Below the pieces are notes generated by a model, which saw nothing but the letters and a program-made list of their open reading frames with translations, was not told the DNA's origin and ran no database searches. From Haliclona indistincta (Eukaryota; Porifera; Demospongiae; Haplosclerida; Chalinidae): 64,000 nucleotides of DNA. Where the stretch lies: positions 13,390,040 to 13,454,039 of the forward strand of contig OZ024783.1 in assembly GCA_964017065.1 (NCBI GenBank), written 5' to 3'. The position numbers were made by a program, and so were the translations under genes. Shown here in pieces: positions 12,582 through 23,069 of the stretch (position 1 is the first letter of the stretch; every line of letters begins with the position of its first letter).

Positions 12582-12981
12582 CGTCACACCTTGGGCGGGG
12601 CTCAAACCACGCCCAACTTAATTTGGCGCGAAAACTAAAAATGCCCTCATCGATGGTGTAGCACGCAGCTCAAGCCCCTGCTGTTGAATAATTCAAAGAT
12701 TCATGATAAAATATAGTTTAATAAACAATTTCAAGCAACTAGCTCATCGTGTGAGACCACCTGGAGTAGTTAGTGACTGAGTGTACATAATCCAACCATC
12801 ACGTGTTGATAACATGCTTCACAAGTTGGTATGTTGCGGATAAAATGCAATCACAACACTTCATTGATATTTTAGTGTTGTTATAATTATTATTTCGAAA
12901 TGCACAACCTCATATTAAATTCGTCAGACTTCAAGACTTGTGTGTGCTCCTGACTGTATTAACCGAGTGCTGTAGATAGTA
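12582..12981. promoter_or_regulatory. Divergent intergenic region, NEK10 / family A copy 0
   Basis: About 400 bases separate the start codon of NEK10 (minus strand) from the first family A frame (plus strand). A GC-richer patch directly upstream of the NEK10 start (ttgggcggggctcaaaccac, 12591-12610) contains GGGCGGGG, a GC-box-like motif. The rest is AT-rich. Promoter function is inferred from position. Confidence 0.35.
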
Positions 12982-13663
12982 ATGGCTAGGCTGCATTGCT
13001 CATTGATGCTTATCATTCTCATATCAGCTTCTACTGATAGCCGTTTCATTACTGCACATGATTTTGAGGCAGAAAGAGGAGTTTACTTCGGTCAGTGCAA
13101 GCAAATGATACGAAGCGAAGCTTCCAATGGTATGACTGTTCTTATCAGATTAGGAGATGAACTGCACCATACAATGGAAATTGGATCAAGCTGTCTTATT
13201 GGTGTCGGAAATGTTCGATACAGCACTGATGGTCCACTGCCTGACACTGTCAACATCAGTCTTGCTGAAAATTACTTTAACACCACATCACAAAAGGAGG
13301 ACCTGTTGGTCAACACCTGCAGGCAGCTCCAATCAGGCAGCTATGATCTTGAACTGCTGGTCAGTGAGGATGACCTTGGAGTAAAACAACTTTAAATTAA
13401 TAAATTATACCTATGACAGAGATCCCGGTGACATTGAATCTATTTCCACAGAAACTACTGTACCGACAGCAGACGCTGCTGTACCGACAGCTGGTGATTC
13501 ACTTCCACCATATGAAATAGCTGCTATCGTAACACCAATTGCTGCTCTTATTGTTGGTATTCTATTTACCGGTATCGGCATTTATAAAAAATGTAGAAAG
13601 AAAAACCTTGGAGCCAACATGGGGTCCGGCATTACATTCAACAAAAACATGGGGCCTGTTTAA
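12982..13663 (+). pseudogene. Family A membrane protein, copy 0 (broken)
   Basis: It starts with a signal-peptide-like segment (MARLHCSLMLIILISASTDS) and continues with the family A ectodomain (LIRLGDELHHTMEIG, STDGPLPDTVNISL). Compared with the intact copies it lacks about 25 residues after the NYFNTT site. A small deletion after DDLGV then shifts the frame, and a stop follows at 13395. In another frame from about 13422 the missing C-terminal part is still readable: a Thr/Ala-rich stalk, a hydrophobic segment (IAAIVTPIAALIVGILFTGI) and a basic tail ending at 13663. An intron bridging the gap (GTAAAA to CAG) gives the wrong phase. The first ectodomain Cys of the family is replaced by Tyr. It is probably not functional. 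Confidence 0.7.
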
Positions 13664-14058
13664 TCAACATAAATAATAAAGACAAGAAACAGCTTATTGA
13701 CTGAATAAATTTAGAAGTAGATCTGTGCAGTAACATATCTTTGGAAACTATAGTTGTCTATCTGTGATGTGAATTGTGTACTGCCCAATTTGCCTGTTGC
13801 ATTAATAACTGAGTTAATAACCACCTTGTATTCTTGTATTGTTGTCAGTTGGCCTGTTCATCAACAGTTGATGTTAATGAACATTTCCTGGGCTGATATA
13901 ACAGATTATAATAATATTATACAATACATTGGAAGTGCATACAATACAACATTCTTACATATAGTAACGGTCTTATGACTACATAAACCATAATATTTAC
14001 ATTGTTGAGACTGGATTGTATAGACAGTGGATTCTTTCTAGCAGAGTGGTGTGAACTG
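13664..14058 (+). repeat. Upstream block repeated before each family A copy
   Basis: The phrase gttgatgttaatgaacattt and the sequence after it up to the start codon recur before copy 2 (24610-24830) and in fragments before copy 4 (32205-32235 and 32915-33030). It marks the left edge of the duplicated unit and probably contains the family A promoter. No gene is seen in it. Confidence 0.55.
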
Positions 14059-14079
14059 ATGGTGTATAGGCCTGTGCAG

Positions 14080-14796
14080 ATGACTTGGTACCATTCATTG
14101 GTTATCATCATATTTGTATCAGCAACTGTTGGTCGTTTCATTCATACCCATGATTTTGAGGCTGAAAGAGGAACCTGCCTCGGTCACTGTGAGCAGATGA
14201 CACGAACTGCAGCATCCAATGGTCTGACTGTCCTTATCAGATTAGGAGATGAGCTTCACCATACAATGGAAATCAAATCTAACTGTTCAGTCAGTGTTGG
14301 AAATGTCCAATACAGCACTGATGGTCCATTGCCTGACACAGTCAATATCAGTCTTGCTGACACTGAAGTTGGTTACTTTAACACTACATCACGAAAGGGA
14401 GGAGGTGACCTGTGGAATGTCTTCAAAGATTCTGGACCTGTTGGTAAACTTCTGCAGCTCCAATCAGGCACCTATGATCTTGTACTATTTCTCAGTGTGG
14501 ATGACCTTGGAGTTGAAATAGATAAAACTACTTTAGATTTCAACTGTGTTGGGAATCCTGGTCAAATTGAATCTATTGATCCTACCACCACAACAGATAC
14601 TACAGTGACAACAGCTGGACCACTTTCAACCGATGAAATAATTACTATTGTAGGAGTAGCTGCTGCAGTTCTAGGTGCTATGGGTACTATTGGAGGTGTT
14701 GTCATTGCTGCTATCACAGTTTATACGAAGTGCATAAAAACAAACCAATCATCTAGACTTCGAGATCACCAGGAATTCGCCATGTTTCCGCGATGA
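14080..14796 (+). CDS. Family A type I membrane protein, copy 1 (intact)
   Basis: This is a single-exon gene of 238 residues if the internal ATG at 14080 is used; that start puts a hydrophobic signal peptide (MTWYHSLVIIIFVSATVG) at the very N-terminus. An ATG at 14059 would add seven residues. The ectodomain spans about residues 19-175 with four Cys (the pair CLGHC, NCSVS, FNC) and N-glycosylation sites NCS, NIS and NTT. A Thr-rich stalk (TTTTDTTVTT) follows, then a Gly/Ala-rich membrane segment with GxxxG-type spacing (VLGAMGTIGGVVIAAI), and a short basic tail ending FAMFPR. I do not recognise the fold or function. It sits 90 bp upstream of a C1D exon 1 on the same strand, an arrangement repeated in copies 2 and 3. 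Confidence 0.8.
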   Translation: MTWYHSLVIIIFVSATVGRFIHTHDFEAERGTCLGHCEQMTRTAASNGLTVLIRLGDELHHTMEIKSNCSVSVGNVQYSTDGPLPDTVNISLADTEVGYFNTTSRKGGGDLWNVFKDSGPVGKLLQLQSGTYDLVLFLSVDDLGVEIDKTTLDFNCVGNPGQIESIDPTTTTDTTVTTAGPLSTDEIITIVGVAAAVLGAMGTIGGVVIAAITVYTKCIKTNQSSRLRDHQEFAMFPR

Positions 14797-14830
14797 ATTT
14801 TGATTATTGTTTGCACATTTGCAATTTGCT

Positions 14831-14867
14831 CACGTGACTGCACAAAATAGCGGCGCACGTACACGTG
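14831..14867 (+). promoter_or_regulatory. Paired CACGTG boxes upstream of C1D copy 1
   Basis: Two CACGTG palindromes (14831-14836 and 14862-14867) lie between the family A stop codon and the C1D start codon. The first is within CACGTGACTG, which is kept at the same place in copies 2 and 3. CACGTG is the core of E-boxes bound by bHLH-Zip factors of the MYC/USF type; use as such here is inferred. Confidence 0.5.
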
Positions 14868-17159
14868 CACGCTCGTGAACATAATTATGGCGAATGATGA
14901 TGACAATGTTCCCGAGGAAATAGAACAACAGTGCATTGATCTTCACCATGCTATAGCAGCCGTGGATACGGTCATGAAGCCTCTCTTAACAACCAACCGT
15001 GCCGCACTGGGAGAAACGGTTAGCAAGCAATTTGTTCTAGGTATGGTCATAAAATATACCCCGCCTAGTTTGTGTGATGAAGTGCTATAGTGAATTTCAC
15101 GAGGATTTTCATCACTGTTATTAATTTCTAGTACTACAGCCTTCAGCATGTACAACAACTGCAAAGACTGTTGAGTAGCGCCTCCAGGTCTCCAAATCTC
15201 CATGCTAACAATCAGAACAAATAATATTTTAACACTTGAGTTCTACAACTGCATGAGATCTTGATCATCTCAAATCAGACCTTGATTGTTGATAAATAAT
15301 TTTCAGTGCCTGATTAATGTTTCTATGTACATGCGTGTAGTCTGTACACCTCTTCCACTAAGCTACGGATGATGTATATATCGTTACTTTGGTCAACTTT
15401 CTCTGACTATTTAATGTCCTTTGGGCAGAGCAACAAGTACATTCTGCATTTTGTGAAATAATTATGACTAAGGCTACGTTTACACGTAGACGATCAGTCC
15501 AAAAACGGGGAAATGTATAGTGCTTCCAGTCTAAACATTCCAATTTACCACATTTTACCTACATGAAATGTTTTTGCTCATAAAAACTCAACTATGGCTG
15601 TCACAGTTATATGATTTGGTGAGAGAGTTGATACATCCATCTAGAGTATGTATGTATAGTTAGGAACAGATGCCATCATTACCAGAAATAAAGGACATCA
15701 CACGGAATTACGTTTATGCAGAGAACACGATTTACTTGTAATGTAACACAATTAATATAACGGGTTGCTAATGACAACCGCTCCGTTACGTGAAGGTCAC
15801 CTTGGATCATAGTTCACTGTGTGTCTTCTTGCACAGTTTCTACTGGTCCCAGTAGCGTCTGTGGTACTGAAAAAGACTCCTATTGGTGCGCCTTGAACGT
15901 CTGTTTCCTTCGCTCTGAACCACAAAGCCTTGTCGCCGTTCGCTAGCATGGTGCAGGTAGGCAACTTCACAGCTCTACAACGCTTGCAGTAGACGTCCAC
16001 TGTTTCAACACGGTTGTGTATAGCTATGCTAAGAAGCTCAAGCTTATGTATTACCTGTAACAATGTTCTTTTCAGAACAGAAAGTAAGCAGCGCGACGAA
16101 ATCAGAGCTCATAGAGAATGGCGGTCACGGAGTGACTTCTGGCTCCCTCCTGAGCCTTTGCTACACTAGAATTGCCAAGTACTAGCTTCTAGACAGTCTA
16201 AGGATAGTCTGAGATACTAGCGCTACAGTTTAAACTGAATAGACCATGCTCAAACTGTACTAAACGCAACTGCTGTACTTCGTTTCTTCCCGGGCAAAAC
16301 TTGTTTCTTACCTAACTTCACCTCAAAAGTGGAACCTACTTTTTTCTTTGGATTTCAATTTTGAACAAACCATTCAAATCTTCAGACCCTGTTCTATTAG
16401 ACCTGGGGTCGACCAACTCAAAATCGAGTTTAGTTTTTTAGTTACAGTCGCTCAAAAATCGATAAAAATCATATTTTGACATCAGCTAATACATTAGCAA
16501 TTGGGCGATAGTCGCGACTTTGAAGTGTGTTTTGGAACGGACTTTTTTCAACTCTACTGCAACATTTTTAGCTCAATCGATAGCTAATAGGCTGAAGTTT
16601 GCTATCCTGGGTCGACCAAGTGAAAATCTAGTTTGTGGAAGTCAGGACGCCGAGTAGAAGTTCATCTTCCAATGAACACAATACATTAACTAAAGTGAAT
16701 ATACGGACCTAAGATTTGATAGTATATGGAAATTGTAACAGGATGTCGTTATTAGCTGGCAACGTATTTCATCTCGAAGATATCAGCAGTTCAGTGGCAG
16801 TTGTAGGAAACACCAATTATCTTTATTTTTAGACCATAAAAACTGCTATATTATTAGTTAAGAAAAAGACTTGGCAAACAGTTGAGTAACTAGTTCATCT
16901 ATCATATACTGTAAAGTGGGTGCTTGATGTTCATGCAAACTACAGTACGGTCCTAAACAAGGCCAAAATTACACAAAAATCTACAGGTGAGAAAGTTTTT
17001 AGACTCAACAACGCGCAACTTCGAGAGTTAAGAAAAATGCGCTTGCAAGCAGGTAGCCATATGCCTTTACCAACCTCAGCGTTTCAATCGTGACAGTAGC
17101 TTACACTGTACTCGAATACGGCGACCTGATAGTAGCAGCACTCGCCGCTTCTGGTCGTC

Positions 17160-17296
17160 TTTGCTATATCTTATGACGTAGACAATGATGTACGTCAAAT
17201 CATAAATGCAATATACGGATACATTATCCGTATATATCCGTACATTGTCTCTATGACTTGACGTACGTCATTGTCTACGTCATAAGATATAGCAAA
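17160..17296. repeat. Palindrome inside the 6.1-kb element
   Basis: The left arm starts ttgctatatcttatgacgta and the right arm ends with its complement at 17296. The arms are about 42 bp and nearly perfect, around a loop that contains a smaller hairpin (acggatacattatccgta). It could form a cruciform. No gene is linked to it. Confidence 0.75.
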
Positions 17297-17565
17297 TATG
17301 GCATGTGTTCCTAACTATACACACATACTCTAGATGGATGTATCAACTCTCTCACCAAGGCGGCGTTTACACTGAAACGCTTTCCAGGAAACGGAAACAT
17401 TCTTTACGTTTTCACGGGGCGTTTTTACGCGTCTACACCAATCCAGTGCAGCTCAAAAATGATGCAATAGGTAAGGGGAGTGTTCATACACCTGTTATTA
17501 GGCACGTGATAATTGCGTGACTTATAGATAGTGATCACGACACATGCAGCGTTACCGTCTTACCG

Positions 17566-18667
17566 ATGCCTCCCAAGAAGAAGAGCAGCCCCAAGAAGAA
17601 GAACAGTGAGAAGAACAAGACCAAGAAGGAGTATATATGGACTGACGATGAAGCACAGTTGCTGCTCGAGGTGGCACACGACTACAAACTCGAGCATCTT
17701 TCTGAGGGCACAGACTGGGAGTCTGTAAAGACTAAATATGCTGACATACTAGAATTGTTCCGCAAAGAGCTACCAGAAGATGCGGAGCAAGCCAGGTGCC
17801 TCAGTAAAGACTACCCCCACAAGCTTGATGAGCTATCTAAAGAGGTTTTAACATCTAAGATAAAGGCTATTCGAATTAAATTTCGTGAGGTACGCCCTAT
17901 CGCTTGCTAACATTATTTTGTATTAAATCATGTGTTTTGTATAGGCTGTTGACTCGGGAAGGCAGAGTGGTCACGGTAGGGTTGTGTACCTATACTATGA
18001 ACTCTGCATGTGAGAAACTTTGGGGGGGACGGATCAAATCGCAATGGGCATGGAAACGGAGGAGGTAAATGATCAACAGGCATGCAGTGAACAATCAGCA
18101 GATGGCGAATGATCAGCAGGCTGGTGATAGAGAGAAAGTGAGCAGTAATTCTAGTGCAGAAGAGCAATCATCCGACAACACTAGCAGCCAGTGTTCAAGT
18201 AGAGAATCGTCTATTTCATCTGATGATTCATCTAGCCGCAAACGACGAGACAAGCTTAATGAAACTTTGTCAACTTATAAGACCAAGAGAATGAAGAAGA
18301 GACTGTCCAGTGATGTCCAACTAATAGAACTTATACCGAGAAAGAACTTGAGCTCAAGAAACAGATGGCTGATAGATTTGAAGAAATGAGCAAGGACCAT
18401 AGAGAGACAGTTGCACAGCTTACCAACAATCTCGAAACTTAAAGTGACACAATGAGCAGTGCGTTCGCATTGCTACAGCAAACTCTTACACAAAGATCAA
18501 GCCCCATGGTTTCTCCCTACTACCAACAATATGCGTATGCTCCCCCACCATCACCTGGCATGCATGGTCCTTCAAACTATCATCATGCTTCACCTCGGCC
18601 ACCTCCAGTTCATGGTACTACTCAATGTGATTTGGAAGACTATGATGACTACTCACAGCAGTGTTAG
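17566..18667 (+). pseudogene. Harbinger Myb-like DNA-binding partner gene
   Basis: Exon 1 (17566-17888) encodes a Lys-rich start (MPPKKKSSPKKK) and a trihelix/Myb-like segment: WTDDEAQLLLEVAHDYK, then WESVKTKYADILELF and KAIRIKFREV. A GT...TAG intron (17889-17944) joins it to AVDSGRQSGHGRVVYLYYEL. A frame break near 18010 (a few extra bases before EKLWGG) follows, then MGMETEEVND. Further right are Ser-rich and Lys-rich stretches (SSDDSSSRKRRDK at about 18215). In Harbinger elements this protein is thought to help the transposase bind DNA and enter the nucleus. The break or breaks make an intact product unlikely. Confidence 0.7.
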
Positions 18668-18753
18668 TGTAACTGATTTGTTGACAAAATTGTTTCATGC
18701 AATGTATAATCACATGTAATAATCATGGTCAGTATAATTATGTGACATAATCA

Positions 18754-20031
18754 TTATGGATCAAAGTATTTAGTAAGAACCCGTCTGACACGTTTTCCTT
18801 CCACCTCATTGCTTGGTCTAGGTGTGCCTTGGGTAGAAAGCTGTGATCCTTGATCTACTTGTATTGCAGCTCTTACTTGATCATCTGAAATAGATTCCTT
18901 GTTGAGTTCACAAAAATTGTGGAGAATGAAACAAGCATAAATAACGCTAGGCAAATCAAACAAGTTAATGTCCATCTCTCTTCGTAAGGGAGAAAAACGA
19001 GCTTTAAGACGCCAAATGCGCATTCGATGACGTTCCTGGCGCTACAAAGGTTATACCCGAAGTATTGCTCTTGCGCAGTAGATCCACCATTAGCGTACTC
19101 CTTCATGAGGTAAGGAAGTAAAGGATATGCCGAATCACCAAGTATCACAACAGGAATAGGATCTTCACCACTGACAACACTCTTCAAACATCTGGGTATT
19201 GCACCACTTCTTAATTTCTCGTTTAATGTGGAATTGATGAACATCCTGGCGTCGTCGTGGACACTGCCTGGCCATTTCACCACAACGTCCATAAAGTAAC
19301 AGATATAATCACAACATGCCTGAACATCCAATGAAAACCGTCCCTTATGATTAATGAAATAAGTGGCATTATCACTGGGCTGCTTAATATAAATATGGGT
19401 TCCATCCACTGCTCCCAAACACTGTGGGAATTGCCAATGATCAAAGAATTTATCTGTCTTTTCCTTCACTTCTTCTTCAGTAGTTGGTAGACGAAGGAAA
19501 AGAGGGCCCATGTGTTCACATATAGCACAGCAAACTCTCCTCAATACAATAGAAACTGTAGAGCGTGACAACCCAAAAGCATTAGCAGTTTTTCTCATTC
19601 TACCTTCGTCAGCCAGATGACAGTGTCAGAGCTACCTGTCTTTCAACTTCAACTAGAGCTCGTATTCTGGTTGTCTGACGTTCAACATGAGGCCTCAGTG
19701 TGTCACACAATAAAAAGAAAGTGGCTCTTGACATAAAATTTTCTTTCCACTCTCTTCTGGAGGCTCATCATTATCGATGAAGCTCTTCCACCACGACTGC
19801 GTCCTACCTGGCTTGATCGTACTGCATGTTTGCACGTTCCTGCCGGTATATTCTTGGTCTTCTCATGACAAGTTGGCTGGATGAACTTACAAATTCCATG
19901 AATACTTGACGTTCCCTAGCATAGGACAAGTCCGTAAGAAGAAGAATAAATACGTTAACCTGATAAACGACGAGTAAATTTGAAATGAAGAACACTAGGA
20001 AAGCTGCCAATTCGTCCTCCATTTTTGCCAA
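18754..20031 (-). pseudogene. HARBI1-type DDE transposase, frameshifted
   Basis: The longest frame (18873-19598) begins MRKTANAFGLSRSTVS, a helix-turn-helix-like start. It then carries the DDE motifs of the DDE_4 superfamily: GAVDGTHI (first Asp), VHDDARMF, VILGDSAYPLLPYL (second Asp) and NVIECAFGVLK (Glu). After GVLK the frame shifts by one base and continues as ARFSPLRREM and CFILHNFCELN to a stop at 18754. Upstream pieces in other frames (MSRATFFLLCDTLRPHVE near 19740; MAKMEDELAAFLVFF from 20031) show at least two more breaks. The enzyme would cut and join the element ends; this copy is inactive unless the breaks are assembly errors. Confidence 0.8.
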
Positions 20032-20457
20032 CCAAAATCACGTGACAGTTTGCTGATTCACGAGTATCGTTGCCGTTTTCAAGTGTTTACACTGGTCCAA
20101 ACAAGCGTTTTTGCTGCCTCCGTTTTCTAAGTTTCCACTTTGGTGTTCGGATTTAAAGTTCGCGTTTTCATCGCGCGTTTTCACCGTTTTAGTGTAAACG
20201 GGAGGCAAAAACTGAAAGAAAAGTTTGCGTTTTCACGCAGAAACGTTTTAGTGTAAACGCCGCCCAAATCATATAACTGTGACAGCTATAGATAGTTTCG
20301 TGGCAAATGTGTGATGGAATGTTCGCGGCTAATATCGACCCAAAACTGTCGTCAGAATTATGACGTCGCGTGACGCGCATCAATTGGCTGGAGGGATAGA
20401 TTTGTACAGCGCGGTACAGCGTTTAGTGGAAAACGTGCGTTTCTTCAGTGCTGACCA

Positions 20458-21105
20458 ACTTCCATTGGTTAGCCTTATAAAGAGTCGAATATAGTCAACA
20501 ATTGCTGCGTTTTTGGATGCTCTAGTTCAGCAAAGAGGCTGTATGGTAAGTTTTTCAGCTTTCCTTTTCACAATGGCAAGCCAAGGTAGAACTGTGGATA
20601 AATGCTGTACGTCGAGCAGTGCGGAAACCTCGACGTTACTCAAGAATCTGCAGCTTAAACTTTATAGAAATTAATTTTTTAACTTTGAAATACAATTTTG
20701 CAGGCTAATAGACTGGGTAAGCCCCAACATGATTCTAGTCACCCTGACTATGTACCAAGTGTGTTTCCTACTGCTTACAAGAAGGCTATACACAAGGAAC
20801 AGGGTCTGATTTAGATAGATATAATAGACTGTTTAATAGAAGGATGATACGATGTGACCAAGCAGCTAAATCACTCTAATACAGTTCAATCATCTATGGT
20901 GCAATGAAGAGTAAGAAGACGCAAAGAACAGCAGGGACCAGTGGTTGACCAGCAGATTGACGAAGAGCAGGATGAACCAGTAGTAGTTAAGCAGCAGATT
21001 GACGAAGAGCAAAATGAAACAGTAGTAGTTGAGCAGCAGATTGACGAAGAGCAAGATGAACCAACCAAAACACAGTCTATTGGCCTTCAAAATTGTATTT
21101 TATAG
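20458..21105 (+). pseudogene. THAP zinc-finger domain pseudogene
   Basis: From about 20488 the frame reads VNNCCVFGCSSSAKRLYG then FFSFPFHNG, the N-terminal half of a THAP domain (C-x2-4-C). After a one-base shift it continues with LWINAVRRAVRKPRRYSRIC, the central tryptophan and the third Cys; the expected His of the C-x2-H pair is Asn (ICSLNF). After a possible intron ending cag at 20703, HPDYVPSVFPTAYKKA matches the end of THAP domains. A later frame (20935-21105) has three copies of QQIDEEQDEP-like acidic repeats. THAP domains bind DNA and occur in P-element-type transposases and host factors. With a shift and a lost ligand this one is not functional. Confidence 0.7.
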
Positions 21106-21184
21106 TTGAACATTACCTTCATTAAAGTTTAAGCTGCATATTCTTGAGCAACGTCGAGGTTTCCACACTGCTCGACGTACAGAC
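20600..21184. repeat. Inverted repeat made of THAP coding sequence
   Basis: The stretch starting ctgtacgtcgagcagtgcgg (20601 on) is repeated in inverse orientation ending at 21183, over about 70 bp with few mismatches. The left arm is the THAP exon that encodes the tryptophan/Cys part; the right arm is an antisense duplicate of it. It brackets the last THAP exon and the acidic repeats. Confidence 0.65.
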
Positions 21185-22058
21185 TACATCGTTTTTGCTG
21201 TTTACACGGCTCCGTTTTGGCTGTTTTTCCAGCGGAAGCAAATGAAATGTGGTCGTGCCGTTTTCGTGCGAGCATGCTAGCACTCACTCATACGCATGAA
21301 CCAGCAAAGGACACACTATTTACTTTGATAGTTGTCGTTTCAGGGCTCGCGCTAGTATTCTTCTCTGTGAGTATGAAGGCTGAGATGTGCTCTTATAAAA
21401 AGTGTGTATCCGTATTTGGTGTTTACACGAGCTTTTTTCCTGCCTCCGTTTTCCAAGTCTCCACTTAAGTCTCCATTTTTCAGGCGAGTTTTCATCATAT
21501 GCGTGTAAACGAGAGGCATAAACGGAGACAAATGTCTGCGTTTTTGCCCGAAATCGTCTTCATGTAAACGGGGCCTAATTCCTGTTTTGTGTTTTTCCAT
21601 AAATTGGTCGGGTCAAAATTTTGTCGATCAAGATTCCATAACAGCTGGCAGAGACGAGAGGTCAATGATGACGGGATAGTTGTGGCCAGTTACCGGACCC
21701 TATACTTATAGCTTAGCAGAGCTGAAATATTGGGACAAAACTAGTTTGTGTGTGACTGTATAATATTATACTGGGCATGAATGCGGACACATGCTTTGTC
21801 TTTGGTTGCTAGCTGTTTAGTTCTGTATACCAACAATCTCATGCCTGCTTCAGCATTTCTGGCTGTTTGCATGTTTCATTCCATGCAGATGAGCTCAATG
21901 GATGAAGCCTCTTTTTCTATTCTGCTCTGTTACACTATGAATTCATTGTTTTGGGGTAAGTGAGTCTATGTACGTAGCTCCCTCACATGATTTATAGTAC
22001 ACTATCAGTGCCTCATGTGAGCTAGCTTGTTCCTTGATGGAGTCTGTGAGATTACAGA

Positions 22059-22166
22059 CCTTTGCAAGTTGCTTGTCAGCAGAGATTGTGAAATGGGCGG
22101 TGGTCTCTAACAATAATAATGTCAACACCCATTTCACAATTTCTGATGTCAAGCAACTTGCAAAGG
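22059..22166. repeat. Conserved foldback in C1D intron 3 (copy 1)
   Basis: CCTTTGCAAGTTGCTTG near 22058 pairs with CAAGCAACTTGCAAAGG ending at 22166, and GAAATGGG with CCCATTTC further in. The same foldback lies in C1D copy 2 (about 27155-27280) and, shorter, in copy 3 (about 31423-31517). It was therefore present before the duplications and is likely an old miniature transposon. Confidence 0.65.
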
Positions 22167-22194
22167 AAACACGATTTTCGAAACAAGCAACACG

Positions 22195-22423
22195 AAACAC
22201 GATTTTCACCGTTTCCAGGTTCGTCACTTTATTGACCATTTCGAGCAATCTCCTTGCTGCTGTAAGATGGGGCAACGCCAGAAAGCAGATCTAAGTGTCT
22301 TTGGACGTCTAAAATTCATCACCAGGCGAAATATCAGCGTTTAAACGCTAATACATTGTATGTAGCCGCCATTTTGTTTTCTCGTTCATCTCTACATAGG
22401 GAGGCACTACCGTGCCTCCCTAA
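22195..22423 (+). mobile_element. Hairpin-ended repeat, truncated copy
   Basis: About 230 bp are shared with the larger copies at 54025-55248 and 59901-61400 (ttttcaccgtttccaggttc ... tgtatgtagccgccat). It ends in the stem GGGAGGCAC-TACC-GTGCCTCCC (22399-22420) and CTAA (22420-22423), followed by T. A 3' hairpin next to CTRR followed by T is Helitron-like, although the hairpin usually lies about 10 bases further in. Confidence 0.6.
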
Positions 22424-22891
22424 TAGTCCAGACCAGCAACTGCTACAGTAGAATAAGCCGGAATCATGCCAAAGCCGATCGCTATAAACTCGTTTTTTTC
22501 TGCGCCAAATTTCGCGGCGAGCGTGCTAAGGCAAGAAGCGAAGTACTCACCAAACGCTTCCTAAGGATAAACTCTAGGGCGGGATCTATACTGGAAAGAG
22601 CAGCAGCATCTTATTTCCGAAAAATTCCCAATAAATGGCTAAAATGGCGTGTTTCAGCGTCTTCCTTCAGCCATTTATTGGGAATTTTTCGAAAATAAGA
22701 TGCTACTACTCTTTCCAGTATAGATCCCGCCCTAGAGTTTATCCTTAGGAAGCGTTTGGTGAGTACTTCGCTTCTTGCCTTAGTACGCTCGTCGCAAAAT
22801 TTGGCGCAGAAGAAAAACGAGTTATATAGCGATCGGCTTTGGCGTGATTCCGGCTTATTCTACTGTAGCATGCAGTTGTTGGCCTGGACTA
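22424..22891. mobile_element. Long palindromic foldback element
   Basis: Left arm 22424-22640, loop 22641-22668, right arm 22669-22891. The ends are TAGTCCAGACC and GGCCTGGACTA. The arms are over 90% complementary with a few small differences. There is no coding capacity. It lies directly against the hairpin-ended repeat at 22423, so one inserted at the end of the other. Confidence 0.75.
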
Positions 22892-23069
22892 TTTTATACA
22901 TAGATTAGTCGATGGTGCATTCAATAAAACCTATCTTAGCTATATAGCGCTTTTTCTCTCCACACTATGATTTAGTATTATTTTTATGAATATTTAATTA
23001 GGCAAACTGTTAACCATCCCCTTAAACAGGACAGAATTCAAAAGTACATGAAAAGAGCTGCCTTCATCA

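Larger units (their letters stand above)
17359..20264. mobile_element. PIF/Harbinger transposon with Myb-like and DDE genes
   Basis: The ends are GGCGGCGTTTACACTGAAAC and, on the other side, the complement of GGCGGCGTTTACACTAAAAC. CAA flanks both sides (17356-17358 and 20265-20267). The uninterrupted target is preserved in inverted orientation at about 15595-15635 (ctcaccaaatcatat after reverse complement), which proves insertion and gives its exact ends. The element has the two-gene layout of PIF/Harbinger: a Myb/SANT-like protein on the plus strand and a HARBI1-type transposase on the minus strand, tail to tail. Both genes carry frame breaks, so the copy is probably dead. Length is 2,906 bp. 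Confidence 0.85.
15472..21575. mobile_element. 6.1-kb TIR element in C1D-1 intron 1, TSD TAA
   Basis: The left end GGCTACGTTTACACGTAGAC and the right end (read inward on the minus strand: GGCCCCGTTTACATGAAGAC) form an imperfect terminal inverted repeat of roughly 40 bp. TAA flanks both sides (15469-15471 and 21576-21578). C1D copies 2 and 3 have no such insert at the matching place. A 3-bp TAA/TTA target and ends of this kind suggest PIF/Harbinger. The element is a host for others: a Harbinger copy at 17359-20264, a 137-bp palindrome at 17160-17296 and a THAP-domain pseudogene at 20458-21105. Its left part (15590-15670) is an inverted copy of the sequence flanking the inner Harbinger. Sequence between 15680 and 17150 has no recognised gene. 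Confidence 0.75.

Noticed and set aside
13380..13425. Intron rescuing family A copy 0
   Set aside because: GTAAAA to CAG removes the stops but enters the downstream exon in the wrong phase and meets a TGA at once.
15797..16063. 88-residue minus-strand frame with several Cys
   Set aside because: No ATG starts it, upstream frame is closed by stops, and no splice partner or domain is seen; it lies inside a transposon.
20886..21090. Cys/Ser-rich and Leu-rich minus-strand frames
   Set aside because: They are the antisense of the acidic QQIDEEQDE repeats of the THAP pseudogene.
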